Assembly: GCF_001514285.1 (NCBI RefSeq)
Contig: NZ_KQ949028.1
Location: 1 to 64,000 of the forward strand
Source of the DNA: Streptomyces sp. DSM 15324
GTDB lineage: Bacteria > Actinomycetota > Actinomycetes > Streptomycetales > Streptomycetaceae
DNA: 64,000 bases
Direction: 5' to 3'
The translations under genes and the position numbers were made by a program. The notes beneath the pieces were generated by a model. It had not been told where the DNA came from. It made no database searches and was given only the letters and a program-made list of their open reading frames with translations. Position 1 is the first letter of the stretch. Every line of letters starts with the position of its first letter. Below, piece by piece: positions 37,752 to 46,516 of this stretch.

Positions 37752-38437
37752 TCGAGGAACTGCTTCCGGAGTCCGTGGTGGCCGTCGAGGCCTTCGGGGA
37801 GGAGGGCGTCCGGGAGTTCGGGGACGCGCCGCTGTACCCCGAGGAGGAGGCGCTGGTGGCGCGCGCGGTCCCCAAGCGGCGCCGCGAGTTCACCGTCGTA
37901 CGCTCCTGCGCCCGGCGCGCGATGGAGAAGCTCGGGGTGCCGCCCCAGCCGGTGCTGCCCGGCGAGCGCGGCGCGCCGCAGTGGCCGGACGGTCTCACCG
38001 GCAGCATGACCCACTGCGCGGGCTACTGCGCCGCCGCCCTGGTCCGGGCCGCCGACCTGGCCGCCCTCGGGCTGGACGCCGAGCCCCACGAGGCGCTCCC
38101 GGAGGGGGTGCTGAAGGCCGTCGCCCTGCCCGCGGAACAGGAGCGGCTCGCACGGCTGGGCGCCCTGCGGCCCGAGGTGCACTGGGACCGGCTGCTGTTC
38201 AGCGCCAAGGAATCCGTCTACAAGGCGTGGTTCCCCCTCACCCGTAAGTGGCTGGACTTCAGCGAGGCCGACATCGACGTCTCGGCCGGGACGGACGGGG
38301 AGGGGCGCGGGACCTTCCGCGCCCGGCTGCTGGTGCCCGGACCGGTGCTCGGCGGTCACCGGCTCGGGCACTTCGACGGCTCCTGGACCGTCCGCAGGGG
38401 GCTGGTGGCCACGGCGGTCGCCGTCCATCACCGCTGA
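37748..38437 (+). CDS. Sfp-type 4'-phosphopantetheinyl transferase
   Basis: Transfers 4'-phosphopantetheine from CoA to carrier-protein serines in polyketide or peptide synthases. 229 residues starting MIEELLPESVVAVEAFG. The magnesium site LGLDAEPHE (Asp110, Glu112) and FSAKESVYKAWFPLT (Lys154, Glu155) are the PPTase signatures. It resembles EntD-like PPTases. Its GTG overlaps the phosphoesterase stop. No synthase genes are near, so it likely serves in trans. Confidence 0.93.
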   Translation: MIEELLPESVVAVEAFGEEGVREFGDAPLYPEEEALVARAVPKRRREFTVVRSCARRAMEKLGVPPQPVLPGERGAPQWPDGLTGSMTHCAGYCAAALVRAADLAALGLDAEPHEALPEGVLKAVALPAEQERLARLGALRPEVHWDRLLFSAKESVYKAWFPLTRKWLDFSEADIDVSAGTDGEGRGTFRARLLVPGPVLGGHRLGHFDGSWTVRRGLVATAVAVHHR

Positions 38438-38458
38438 AGCGCCCGGACCGCGGTCCCG

Positions 38459-38734
38459 TCAGGGGGCCGGGCACCAGCTCCGCAGCAGCCGGAAGAACTC
38501 CTGCTCGTTGCCCGCGAGTCCCGCCTCCGCCAGCGCCCGCTCCGCCTCCGCGAGCACGGCGGGCGGGACCACCGGGGGCAGCCGGACGGGCGGCGGGCCG
38601 AAGGCGCGGCTCCCCGCGCCGCCGAAGTCCTCGCCGCCGAAGTCCTCGCCGAAGGCGGCCCGGACGGTGTGCAGCAGTCGCAGATAGGCCTGGACGGCGG
38701 TGCGCTCGCGGTCGGTCAGAACGGCAGTGGGCAT
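38459..38734 (-). CDS. Small hypothetical protein with an internal EDFGG repeat
   Basis: 91 residues, MPTAVLTDRERTAVQAYLRL at the start, ATG 38734 behind GGGGAGAG. A 15-base duplication gives FGEDFGGEDFGGAG in the middle, followed by a proline-rich stretch and a helical end (EQEFFRLLRSW). No known domain recognised. Convergent with the PPTase across 21 bases that contain the palindrome GGACCGCGGTCC (38445-38456). Small acidic helical proteins of this type are common in streptomycetes. Confidence 0.65.
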   Translation of the reverse strand: MPTAVLTDRERTAVQAYLRLLHTVRAAFGEDFGGEDFGGAGSRAFGPPPVRLPPVVPPAVLAEAERALAEAGLAGNEQEFFRLLRSWCPAP

Positions 38735-38953
38735 CGGTCGGCTCTCCCCGTGTCGGCGTCGTCTGCGCGCCGCCGGAGCGGCACGGACGCCGCCCTGCGA
38801 CGGCGCACCCCCAGCTTGCCGCCCACCACTGACAATCCGGTCGCGCCGCCCGCCGGTTCGCCCGCTTAGCGGAGGTGAAACCTCTGCGAAAACCCCCCGG
38901 TCCAAACGCTCTCTACGCTGGGAGGAAGCGGTGCCGATCAGGGAGGAGGACGG

Positions 38954-39982
38954 GTGTTCGACGTCTCTGCGCGACGTCCGGCGCGCGCCGCCGGACCGCG
39001 CCCCGCGGGCGACAAAGGGCCGGCTCTGGAGTACCGGGTGGTCCACGGTCACCGGCGGGCCTTCCGCCGGGCCGGACGGGGCCCCGCGCTGGTCCTCGTC
39101 CATGGCATCGGCGACTCCTCGGCGACCTGGGCCGAGCTGATCCCGGCTCTGGCCCGCACCCACACCGTCGTCGCCCCCGACCTCCTCGGTCACGGCGCCT
39201 CCGACAAGCCGCGCGCCGACTACTCGGTCGCCGCGTACGCCAACGGGCTGCGGGACCTGCTGACCACGCTCGGCATCGAGTCGGCGACCCTGGTGGGCCA
39301 CTCGCTCGGCGGGGGAGTGGCGATGCAGTTCGCCTACCAGTTCCCCGAGCGCACCGAACGGCTCGTCCTCGTCAGCGCCGGCGGAGTGGGCCGCGAGGTC
39401 ATCCCCGCCCTGCGGCTGGTCTCCCTGCCCGGGGCCCCTCTCGCGCTGTCCGCGCTGCGGTTGCCCGGTATGCGGCTGCACGTCGGCCTGGCGGCCCGGC
39501 TGTTGCAGCTGCTCGACACCGATCTGGGGCAGGACGCACCCGACTTGCTCCATCTCGTCGACGCGCTGCCGGACACCACCTCGCGTGACGCCTTCATCCG
39601 CACGCTGCGGGCCGTCGTCGACTGGCGCGGGCAGGTGGTGACCATGCTCGACCGCTGCTATCTGACCGCCGGGATGCCCACCCTGCTGCTGTGGGGCGAC
39701 CGGGACAGCGTGGTGCCGGTCCGGCACGCGTACCGCGCCCACGAGGCGATGCCGGGCAGCCGGCTGGAGATCTTCGAGGGCGCCGGACACTTTCCGTTCC
39801 ACACCGACCCGGCCCGCTTCCTCGCCCTGGTCGAGGAGTTCACCCGCACCACCGCACCGGCCGACTGGAGCCGCGACCACTGGCGCCGGCTGCTGCGCGA
39901 GGGCCGCCCCCGGCCCCGCCCGGACCTGCCGGAGGCAACCGTGCGCGAGCTCCGGGAGGCGAGCCGTCGCAGCGCGACCTGA
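38954..39982 (+). CDS. Alpha/beta-hydrolase
   Basis: 342 residues. LVHGIGDSSATW (oxyanion region), GHSLGGG with nucleophile Ser117, GDRDSVVP with Asp251 and EGAGHFPFH with His279 give a complete triad. GTG 38954 follows GGGAGGAGGA. No signal peptide. It resembles esterases and meta-cleavage-type hydrolases. The C-terminal 50 residues are basic and probably disordered. The neighbours do not suggest a substrate. Confidence 0.9.
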   Translation: MFDVSARRPARAAGPRPAGDKGPALEYRVVHGHRRAFRRAGRGPALVLVHGIGDSSATWAELIPALARTHTVVAPDLLGHGASDKPRADYSVAAYANGLRDLLTTLGIESATLVGHSLGGGVAMQFAYQFPERTERLVLVSAGGVGREVIPALRLVSLPGAPLALSALRLPGMRLHVGLAARLLQLLDTDLGQDAPDLLHLVDALPDTTSRDAFIRTLRAVVDWRGQVVTMLDRCYLTAGMPTLLLWGDRDSVVPVRHAYRAHEAMPGSRLEIFEGAGHFPFHTDPARFLALVEEFTRTTAPADWSRDHWRRLLREGRPRPRPDLPEATVRELREASRRSAT

Positions 39983-39998
39983 GGGTCGCGCGCGGAGG

Positions 39999-40544
39999 TC
40001 AGTTCTTCGGTCCCAGGTAGCCGAGCGAGGTCTCGATGCGGCCCGCCAGGTCGTCCCGGCCGCGGCCGCGCGGCGACGAACCGGCCAGCCAGGCACGGCA
40101 CTTGCTGGCGAGGAGCAGGCCGAAGTTCTCGGCGTCCCTCTCGTCGGAGAGGTCGAAGCGGGTGCGCGCGGCGACCCTGCGGACCGTGGCCTGGAGATCG
40201 GCCCCGTCGGTGAGTAAACGGGCCGCGACCGAGGCGCCCTCGACATGGTGGCCGCAGTGGCCGGCGTTCATGTGCCACAGTTCGTGCCCGAGGATCACCA
40301 ACTGGTGGTCGGGCGCGGTGCGTTCCTCGATCACGACGAGGTCCTGGTCGGCCATGTCGAGCCACAGCCCGCTCGCCGTGTCGGTCGGGAAGGCCGCCAT
40401 GCGGAAGTGGACGGGCCGGCCCCGGCGACGGCTCATCCCGTCGCACAGCGCGCTGTACAGGTCGGCCGGCGCGGCGGGCGCCGGCAGGGTCAGCTCGGAG
40501 ACGAGTCCGCCGCACAGACGGCGCATTTCCCTGGCGATGCCCAC
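39999..40544 (-). CDS. ImmA/IrrE-type zinc metallopeptidase
   Basis: 181 residues, starting at GTG 40544 behind GGGGAG; upstream in-frame sequence overlaps the XRE gene. The zinc motif HELWH (87-91) followed by NAGHCGHHVEG fits the ImmA/IrrE family, which cleaves or inactivates a cognate XRE repressor. It follows the XRE gene by 14 bases on the same strand. The arrangement matches repressor/antirepressor-protease pairs known from mobile elements and stress switches. Confidence 0.85.
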   Translation of the reverse strand: MGIAREMRRLCGGLVSELTLPAPAAPADLYSALCDGMSRRRGRPVHFRMAAFPTDTASGLWLDMADQDLVVIEERTAPDHQLVILGHELWHMNAGHCGHHVEGASVAARLLTDGADLQATVRRVAARTRFDLSDERDAENFGLLLASKCRAWLAGSSPRGRGRDDLAGRIETSLGYLGPKN

Positions 40545-40558
40545 TGTTCTCCCCCGGA

Positions 40559-41209
40559 TCACGACTCGGGCCGCTTCACGCTCTCCAGGAGCATGTCCAG
40601 CCACTCCGCGACCTTGTCCCGGTGCTGGTCGGTGGGCAGCTGGGCCGCCCGCCAGGCGATCCCGCGCACGCCGTGGTCCTGGAGCAGCCGCTCCAGCGGG
40701 TCCTCGGCGGCCGCGGCCGCCTCCCGCGCGGCGAGCTTCTGCAGCAGCTCCTGCTCGGTGTGCTGCAGGGCGCCCGCGAGGGCCTCGGGGTCCTCGGCGG
40801 TCAGGAAGCCGGCGTGCACCCGGAAGAACCGCTGGATCGCGTCGCAGTGCTCCATCGTGGGACGGCGGTCGCCGTTGATCAGGGCGCCCGCCTGCTGCCG
40901 TGACATGCCGGCGCCGTCGGCTATCTCCTGCTGGGTGTACTTGCGGCCGTTGGGCTTGAGCCGGGTGCGGCGCAGCAGGTCCAGGCGCTGCAGGAAGCGG
41001 GCCTGGACATCGGGCTCGCCCGCCGGGCGGCCGCTCAGCAGCGCCTTGACGACGGACTCGGGGACACCGGAGGCCACGGACAGCCGTCCGGTGTCGAAGA
41101 CCTCCGCGTGCGGCACACCGAGCCGGTCGGCGGTCACGGCGACACGGGCGACGACGGCCGACAGCAGTACCGTCGCCGTGGCGCCCGGAACCTCGAAGCC
41201 ATCCGACAC
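40559..41209 (-). CDS. XRE-family helix-turn-helix regulator
   Basis: 216 residues from GTG 41209, which has AGGAGA 8 bases upstream; an in-frame start at 41263 has no site. The helix-turn-helix YTQQEIADGAGMSRQQAGAL is central (about residue 92 on), with a helical coiled tail rich in Ala/Glu. It is paired with the ImmA/IrrE protease gene. It probably represses its own promoter; a GCCACA-AC-TGTGGC palindrome lies upstream. Confidence 0.85.
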   Translation of the reverse strand: MSDGFEVPGATATVLLSAVVARVAVTADRLGVPHAEVFDTGRLSVASGVPESVVKALLSGRPAGEPDVQARFLQRLDLLRRTRLKPNGRKYTQQEIADGAGMSRQQAGALINGDRRPTMEHCDAIQRFFRVHAGFLTAEDPEALAGALQHTEQELLQKLAAREAAAAAEDPLERLLQDHGVRGIAWRAAQLPTDQHRDKVAEWLDMLLESVKRPES

Positions 41210-41323
41210 CGACAGGTCTCCTACGTCTCTCACGTCGCTCACACCGGCACAGGCCCACCGCACAGGCGATCGCCGTGAACTGCGTGGAGAGTAGCCGGTC
41301 TTTCGAACTCACATCCAGCTCTC

Positions 41324-41337
41324 GCCACAACTGTGGC
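41324..41337. promoter_or_regulatory. Operator candidate upstream of the XRE/ImmA pair
   Basis: GCCACA-AC-TGTGGC is a perfect 6-base inverted repeat, 115 bases before the XRE start, within a 241-base region otherwise without a gene. It could be the XRE binding site or part of its promoter. Confidence 0.5.
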
Positions 41338-41450
41338 CAATTTCAGCCGTCCATGAGCAGGTGATGCCACGATAGTGGACACGGCGGGGGCGCCGGGGAC
41401 GAGACCGGCGGACACCTGACGGATGGCGGACGGCCGTGGAGCGGGGCCTC

Positions 41451-42389
41451 TCACAGGTCCAGGACCAGTCTCTTGCCCGCGCACCGCGACACGCAGATCA
41501 TCATCGTCTCGCCGGCCTCCCGCTCCTCTGCCGAGAGCACCGAGTCCCGGTGGTCCGGGGTGCCCTCCAGTACGTCCGTCTCACACGTGCCGCAGGTGCC
41601 CTCGGCGCAGGAGTACAGCACCTCGACGCCGGCGGCGCGCACGGTGTCCAGGACGGACACGCCGGGCGCGACGGTGAGCGTACGGCCGCTCTGCGCCAGC
41701 TCCACCTCGAACTCGGTTTCCTCGCCCGCCTGTTGCTCCTTGGGCTGGAACCGCTCGAGATGCAGCGCCCCGGCCGGGCAGCGTGCCTCCACCGCGTCCA
41801 GCAGCGGCCCGGGACCGCAGCAGTACACCAGCGTCCCCTCGGGCAGCCCGTCCAGCACCGACCCGAGGTCCAGCAGCCCGGTCTCGTCCTGCGGGGCGAC
41901 GGTCACCCGGTCGCCGTAGCGCGCCAACTCCCCGGTGAACGCCATCGAGTCACGGCTGCGGCCGCCGTACAGCAGGGTCCACTCGGCGCCGGCCGCCTCG
42001 GCCGCCGCCACCATCGGCAGGACCGGGGTGATGCCGATGCCGCCCGCGATGAAACGGTAGCGGGGGGACGGACGCAGGGGGAAATGGTTGCGCGGGCCGC
42101 GCACCCGCACCTTGTCGCCCTGCCCCAACTGCTCGTGCACATGCGCGGACCCGCCCCGTCCGGCCGGCTCCCGCAGGACCGCCACCCGCCACGCCATGAC
42201 GTCCGCCGGGTCGCCGCACAGCGAGTACTGGCGCTCCAGACCCGGCCCGAGGACCAGGTCGACGTGGGCGCCGGGCTCCCAGGCCGGGAGCGGCGCGCCG
42301 AGCGGGTGGCGCAGGGTGAGGGCGAGTACCCCGTCGGCGGCCGGCTCCCGCCGCTCGACGACGAGTTCGGCCTCGTACACGTCGGTCAT
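41451..42389 (-). CDS. Oxygenase reductase component (VanB/PDR type: FMN/NAD plus 2Fe-2S)
   Basis: 312 residues. N-terminal flavin-binding RQYSLCGDP, NAD-binding FIAGGIGITPVLPM and LLYGGRS, then a C-terminal plant-type ferredoxin (SCAEGTCGTCETDVLEG with C-X4-C-X2-C and a later Cys). This domain order is that of phthalate dioxygenase reductase and VanB. ATG 42389 behind GAGGAAA. It passes electrons from NADH to the Rieske oxygenase encoded two genes upstream. It overlaps the small 57-residue gene by 4 bases. Confidence 0.93.
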   Translation of the reverse strand: MTDVYEAELVVERREPAADGVLALTLRHPLGAPLPAWEPGAHVDLVLGPGLERQYSLCGDPADVMAWRVAVLREPAGRGGSAHVHEQLGQGDKVRVRGPRNHFPLRPSPRYRFIAGGIGITPVLPMVAAAEAAGAEWTLLYGGRSRDSMAFTGELARYGDRVTVAPQDETGLLDLGSVLDGLPEGTLVYCCGPGPLLDAVEARCPAGALHLERFQPKEQQAGEETEFEVELAQSGRTLTVAPGVSVLDTVRAAGVEVLYSCAEGTCGTCETDVLEGTPDHRDSVLSAEEREAGETMMICVSRCAGKRLVLDL

Positions 42390-42559
42390 GATGCGTTTCC
42401 TCGCGGCTCGTGTCCTTCGGGGTGGCCGAGCATCCACTCCCACATCTCGACCGGGTCCTGGGCGGAGTGCTCGGCGCCGCAGTGGCAGGTGCCGTGCAGC
42501 ACATCGGTGCCCGGCAGCCAGTCGATGCGGTAGATCTCGCCGGTGGGGCTGTTGCTCAC
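42386..42559 (-). CDS. Small 57-residue protein with HGTCHCGAEH motif in Rieske operon
   Basis: Starts VSNSPTGEIYRIDWLPG at GTG 42559 and ends EPRGNAS. Both ends are fused by 4-base overlaps to the oxygenase and reductase genes, so it is translated with them. The middle DVLHGTCHCGAEHSAQDP carries two Cys and two His in a compact cluster that could bind metal. The rest is Trp- and Glu-rich. No family is recalled with certainty; a role as an assembly or accessory factor of the oxygenase is inference. Confidence 0.8.
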   Translation of the reverse strand: MSNSPTGEIYRIDWLPGTDVLHGTCHCGAEHSAQDPVEMWEWMLGHPEGHEPRGNAS

Positions 42560-43629
42560 AGGGCGCTCTCCACCGGCTTGTCGCCCTCCTCGACCAGCCG
42601 GGCGAGGATCCGGCGGGCCGCCAGACCGCCGGTGTCGATGTTGATGCTCAGCTCCTGGTAGCCCGCGCGCTCCGAACCCAGCGTCCGCTGCAGGAGGTTG
42701 AGCGCGTCGACGTCCTGCATGACCACGGTGTGGTTGTTGCTCCGCAGGAACTCGGTGACCTCTTCGTCGTCCGTCGCCCAGTCCCGCGAGACCATCCAGA
42801 AGTCGTACACCTTGCCGTCGCCGGACGGTGTGATGGCGTACGTGATCTCGGTGTGGAAGCCGCCCGGGTCGCTGCCGTCGGCCTCCGGCAGCACGCCCAC
42901 CGGCGCGATCCGGCTGTGCAGCAGGTACAGGCAGGGGGCGTGGTACTCGATGTCCTGCCAGCGGGTGATCCGGCCCTCGATGCCGGTGGAACGGGCGTAG
43001 AACGGCGGGCACTCGGCGTCATCCATGTGCCGGCTGACCCGGACGATGCCCGCGCCCTCGTCGACCTCGGTGGTGATCGGTGTCTCGGCGACCTCCGGGG
43101 TGCCGATGTAGCCGCCGTGCAGGTACGTCTCGTGCGAGAGGTCGAGCAGGTTGTCGACGAGCAGCCCGTAGTCGGCGTCGATGGGTTCCATGCCGCGCAC
43201 GGTGGTCCAGCCGGGGGAGTCGAGGTGCCGGGCGCGCGGGATCGTCAGCGGGTCGGCCAGCGCCGGGTCGCCGATCCACACCCACACCAGCGCGTCCTGC
43301 TCGACGACCGGGTACGACGCGACCCGCGCCGTGCGCGGGATGCGCTTCTGGCCCGGCACGTACACACAGGTGCCGCTCGTGTCGTACGTGAAGCCGTGGT
43401 AGCCGCACACCACCCGGTCGCCGTCGAGGCGGCTCGGCTTCTCGTGGAGCGGGAAGCGGCGGTGCACACAGCGGTCGGCCAGCGCGACCGGGGTCCCCTC
43501 CGCCTCCGTCCGGTAGAACACGAGGGGCTCACCGAGGACGGTCCGGCCGAGCAGCTCCTCGCGGCCGACCTCGTGGCTGTAGGCGGCGACGTACCACCGG
43601 TTCCTGGCGAATGTCGTCAAGTGCGGCAT
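42556..43629 (-). CDS. Rieske-type aromatic ring-hydroxylating/O-demethylating oxygenase
   Basis: 357 residues. The Rieske 2Fe-2S motif is C54-X-H56 ... C75-X2-H78 (CVHRRFPLH, CGYHGF). A mononuclear iron site is suggested by DNLLDLSHETYLHGG. The length and N-terminus (MPHLTTFARNRWYVAAYSHE) fit VanA-like O-demethylases. It acts with the reductase at 41451-42389. The substrate is probably a methoxylated aromatic or a quaternary-ammonium-type compound; no regulator is adjacent. Confidence 0.92.
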   Translation of the reverse strand: MPHLTTFARNRWYVAAYSHEVGREELLGRTVLGEPLVFYRTEAEGTPVALADRCVHRRFPLHEKPSRLDGDRVVCGYHGFTYDTSGTCVYVPGQKRIPRTARVASYPVVEQDALVWVWIGDPALADPLTIPRARHLDSPGWTTVRGMEPIDADYGLLVDNLLDLSHETYLHGGYIGTPEVAETPITTEVDEGAGIVRVSRHMDDAECPPFYARSTGIEGRITRWQDIEYHAPCLYLLHSRIAPVGVLPEADGSDPGGFHTEITYAITPSGDGKVYDFWMVSRDWATDDEEVTEFLRSNNHTVVMQDVDALNLLQRTLGSERAGYQELSINIDTGGLAARRILARLVEEGDKPVESAL

Positions 43630-44352
43630 GGCTGCGGCTCCCGTCGTTGGGTGGTGGCGACATCGTCGGGAAGGCCGTCAGGGGGACGCAACACGGCTTC
43701 CGCCTCACGGAAGGTTCGACGTAAAAGGCCTGTTCAGGGGGTTGATCTGGATGCGCCCCGGTGCTCGACCTCAGCGGAAGGTGCCGCCGTGTCTTCTGTT
43801 CTTCGCCTGCGGCTTGTGCCGCTGCAGTATCGATGATTTGCAACGAGTGACCTATTTGGCTTCTTTGTGGCGACTTCCTGGCTGCATACGGCTGGTACAG
43901 CGGCAGAATTTGTATACCTGCAGATCAAGGATGGTCGTTGCCGCGATGGGAGGGGGTGGGGTCGAATTCGGGTCGAATTTGCCTTTCTTTCGCCCCGTTG
44001 GGTGGATTGTTGCAGGTCAGCAGCATGATCAGACGTTATGACGCCGGGTTGCGTGAGCGGCAGCGAGGGGCGGTCACCAGCAGGCTCTTGGCCTACTTGC
44101 GGTACGCGGCCTCAACGGCTCCTGGCCTGCAGAAATTTGTGAAATTGCCGGACGGGGGGCGAAGTTGATCCGCTCCTGGTCCGGATCTTGGTGGGCGCGG
44201 GCCGCTTTCACAGCAGAGGCCTTGAGGTTCGGCGCGTCGAGACATTCTGCACAGGCAGGTCCGGCTGTCGTTCCTCGGCTGGGCGGTGCGGTCATGGGAA
44301 GCCATGGCGGCGTGCCCTTGAACATCCCCGCGTTCTCGGGAAGCGGTGGCTG
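43630..44352. other. Lower-GC region without a convincing gene, possible decayed gene fragments
   Basis: 723 bases between the Rieske and P-type ATPase genes. From 43830 to 44130 the GC content visibly drops and codon bias disappears. No open frame here has a ribosome-binding site and a recognisable family. A minus-strand stretch near 44090-44200 reads ARAHQDPDQERINFAP, which faintly resembles the C-terminus of IS4-type transposases, but the match is weak. GTATAC occurs at 43912-43917. Confidence 0.5.
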
Positions 44353-46422
44353 TTACGCCTGAGCGCCGTCCGATAGGGGCTTGTGTCCGATGGGCGATCC
44401 GGAGGCGGCCGAGTTCGTCGGCGAGGGTGCGGTGCCGACCGGGCTTTCGGGCGGTGTTTCCGGTGAGGTGGGCCAGGCGGCTTCGCGTAGGAGGCGCAGG
44501 CCGTTGAGGCCGACGATGACCGTGGAGCCTTCGTGTCCGGCGACGCCGAGGGGCAACGGGAGGGTGCCGATCAGGTCCCAGGCGACCAGTGCGGTGATGA
44601 ACACCCCGGCGACGACCAGGTTCTGCACGACCAGGCAGCGGGCCGCGTGCGACAGCCGCATGGCGGCGGGGATGGCGGCCAGTTCGTCGCGGACGACGAT
44701 CGCGTCGGCGGTTTCCAGGGCGAGGTCGGAGCCGGCCCTGCCCATGGCGATGCCCGTGTGGGCGGCGGCCAGGGCGGGGGCGTCGTTGACGCCGTCCCCG
44801 ACGACCAGCACCCTGCGCCCCTCGGCCTCCCACGCCCGGACGACGCTCACCTTGTCCTGGGGAAGCAGCCCGGCGTGCACCTCGGTGATGCCGACCTCGG
44901 CGGCCAGGTGCCGGGCGGCGCGCTCGTTGTCGCCGGTCAGCAACATCGGGGTGCGGCCGGTCAGGTGAGTGAGGGCGGCGACGGTGGCGACGGCGTCCGG
45001 CCGCAGCCGGTCCGCGATCCCCAGCACTCCGGCGGGCACGCCGTCGCGCAGCACGACGATCGCGGTGCGTCCGGCGCCTTCCAGTTGCCGCACTGCCTCA
45101 CGGTGACTTCGGGCAGAGGCCGGGAGGAGGGAGGGGGAGCCGACCTGGACGGTGTGGCCGTCGAGTGTGGCGGTGACGCCCCGGCCGGGGGCGGATGTGA
45201 AGTTCTGGGCGGCTGTCAGGGGCAGGCCGCGTTCGCGGGCGGCGTCGACGACGGCGCGGGCCAGCGGGTGTTCGCTGGGGTGCTCGGCCGCCGCAGCGAG
45301 GCTCAGCAGGGCGTCGGCGTCCAGGCCGCTGCCGGGCAGAGGGCGGATGTCGGTGACGCGGGGGGTGCCCTGGGTCAGGGTGCCGGTCTTGTCGAGGGCG
45401 ACGGCGTCGACCTCGCCGAGGCGTTCCATGACGACGGCGGACTTGGCCAGCACGCCGTGGCGGCCGGCGTTGGCGATCGCGGACAGCAGCGGCGGCATGG
45501 TGGAGAGCACCACCGCGCAGGGCGAGGCGACGATCATGAAGGTCATCGCGCGCAGCAGGGCTGCCTGGAGGTCGTCGCCGAGGGCGAGCGGGACGGCGAA
45601 GACGGCGAGGGTCGCGACGACCATGCCGATCGAGTACCGCTGCTCGATCTTCTCGATGAACAGCTGGGTGGGGGCTTTGGTCTCGGAGGCTTCCTCGACC
45701 ATCCGCACGATCCGGGCGATCACCGAATCGGCCGGGTCGCGCTCGACGCGCACGCGCAGGGCGCCGGTGCCGTTGAGGGTGCCGGCGAACACGTCGTCAC
45801 CTGCCTGCTTGGCCACAGGCAGCGGCTCGCCGGTGATGGTGGCCTGGTCGACCTCGCTCGCCCCGTCGAGCACCTGACCGTCGGCGCCGACCCGTTCGCC
45901 GGGACGGACCAGGATGGCGTCCCCGACGGTGAGTTGCTCGGCGGCCACGTTCTCCTCGGTACCGTCGGCGAGAAGCCGGGTCGCGGTGCCGGGGGCCAGA
46001 TCGAGCAGGCCGCGCACCGAGTCCGCGGTCCGCGCGGTGGCGAGTGCCTCCAGGGCGCCGGAGGCGGCGAAGATGACGATCAGCAGCGCGCCGTCGAGGA
46101 TCTGGCCGATGGCGGCGGCGCCGAGCGCCGCGACGACCATCAGTAGATCCACGTCCAGCGTCTTGTCCTTGAGAGCCTTCAGCCCTTCCCGGCCCGGCTC
46201 CCAGCCGCCGGTGACGTAGGTGGCGGCGAACAGCGTCCCCCACAGCCACCCCGGGGCGCCCAGCAGGTACAGCGGGAGGGCGAGCAGGAACGACACCAGC
46301 GCCGCGAGCGCCCAACGGGCCTCCGGGAGCAGCAGGACGCGGGTGCGGCGCCGCGGCGGCACGGCTCGCGGCCCGGCAGCGGCGGCGGCAGACGCGGGCC
46401 GCTGGTCCAGGACAGAAGACAT
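44353..46422 (-). CDS. P1B-4-type heavy-metal-exporting ATPase (Co/Ni/Fe class)
   Basis: 689 residues from ATG 46422 (GAAGGG upstream). The transmembrane metal motif is SPC (300-302), not CPC, and the last helix has HEGST (630-634); both define the P1B-4 class, whose members export Co(II), Ni(II) or Fe(II) (CoaT, CtpD, NmtA relatives). TITGEP, DKTGTLT (Asp344) and GDGVNDAP are the catalytic motifs. There is no N-terminal metal-binding domain. A Pro/Ser-rich tail follows. Divergent from the NmtR-like sensor over an SmtB-type operator. Confidence 0.94.
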   Translation of the reverse strand: MSSVLDQRPASAAAAAGPRAVPPRRRTRVLLLPEARWALAALVSFLLALPLYLLGAPGWLWGTLFAATYVTGGWEPGREGLKALKDKTLDVDLLMVVAALGAAAIGQILDGALLIVIFAASGALEALATARTADSVRGLLDLAPGTATRLLADGTEENVAAEQLTVGDAILVRPGERVGADGQVLDGASEVDQATITGEPLPVAKQAGDDVFAGTLNGTGALRVRVERDPADSVIARIVRMVEEASETKAPTQLFIEKIEQRYSIGMVVATLAVFAVPLALGDDLQAALLRAMTFMIVASPCAVVLSTMPPLLSAIANAGRHGVLAKSAVVMERLGEVDAVALDKTGTLTQGTPRVTDIRPLPGSGLDADALLSLAAAAEHPSEHPLARAVVDAARERGLPLTAAQNFTSAPGRGVTATLDGHTVQVGSPSLLPASARSHREAVRQLEGAGRTAIVVLRDGVPAGVLGIADRLRPDAVATVAALTHLTGRTPMLLTGDNERAARHLAAEVGITEVHAGLLPQDKVSVVRAWEAEGRRVLVVGDGVNDAPALAAAHTGIAMGRAGSDLALETADAIVVRDELAAIPAAMRLSHAARCLVVQNLVVAGVFITALVAWDLIGTLPLPLGVAGHEGSTVIVGLNGLRLLREAAWPTSPETPPESPVGTAPSPTNSAASGSPIGHKPLSDGAQA

Positions 46423-46476
46423 GACAAAGCAACCCTTCGCGGGCGGACGGGGCGACGGTCTCCACCGTACAGGAAC

Positions 46477-46496
46477 ATCTGAACAGGTATTCATAT
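46477..46496. promoter_or_regulatory. ArsR/SmtB-type operator between ATPase and sensor genes
   Basis: On the minus strand ATATGAA-TACCTG-TTCAGAT. The TGAA-N6-TTCA core and 12-2-12 style symmetry are those of SmtB/ArsR-family sites. It sits 55 bases before the ATPase start and 21 before the sensor start, so one bound dimer could repress both. Confidence 0.88.
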
Positions 46497-46516
46497 GTCG
46501 TCGGTAGGATGGAGTC

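Noticed and set aside
43628..44041. 137-codon plus-strand frame in the low-GC region
   Set aside because: No ribosome-binding site, no domain, and weak codon bias.
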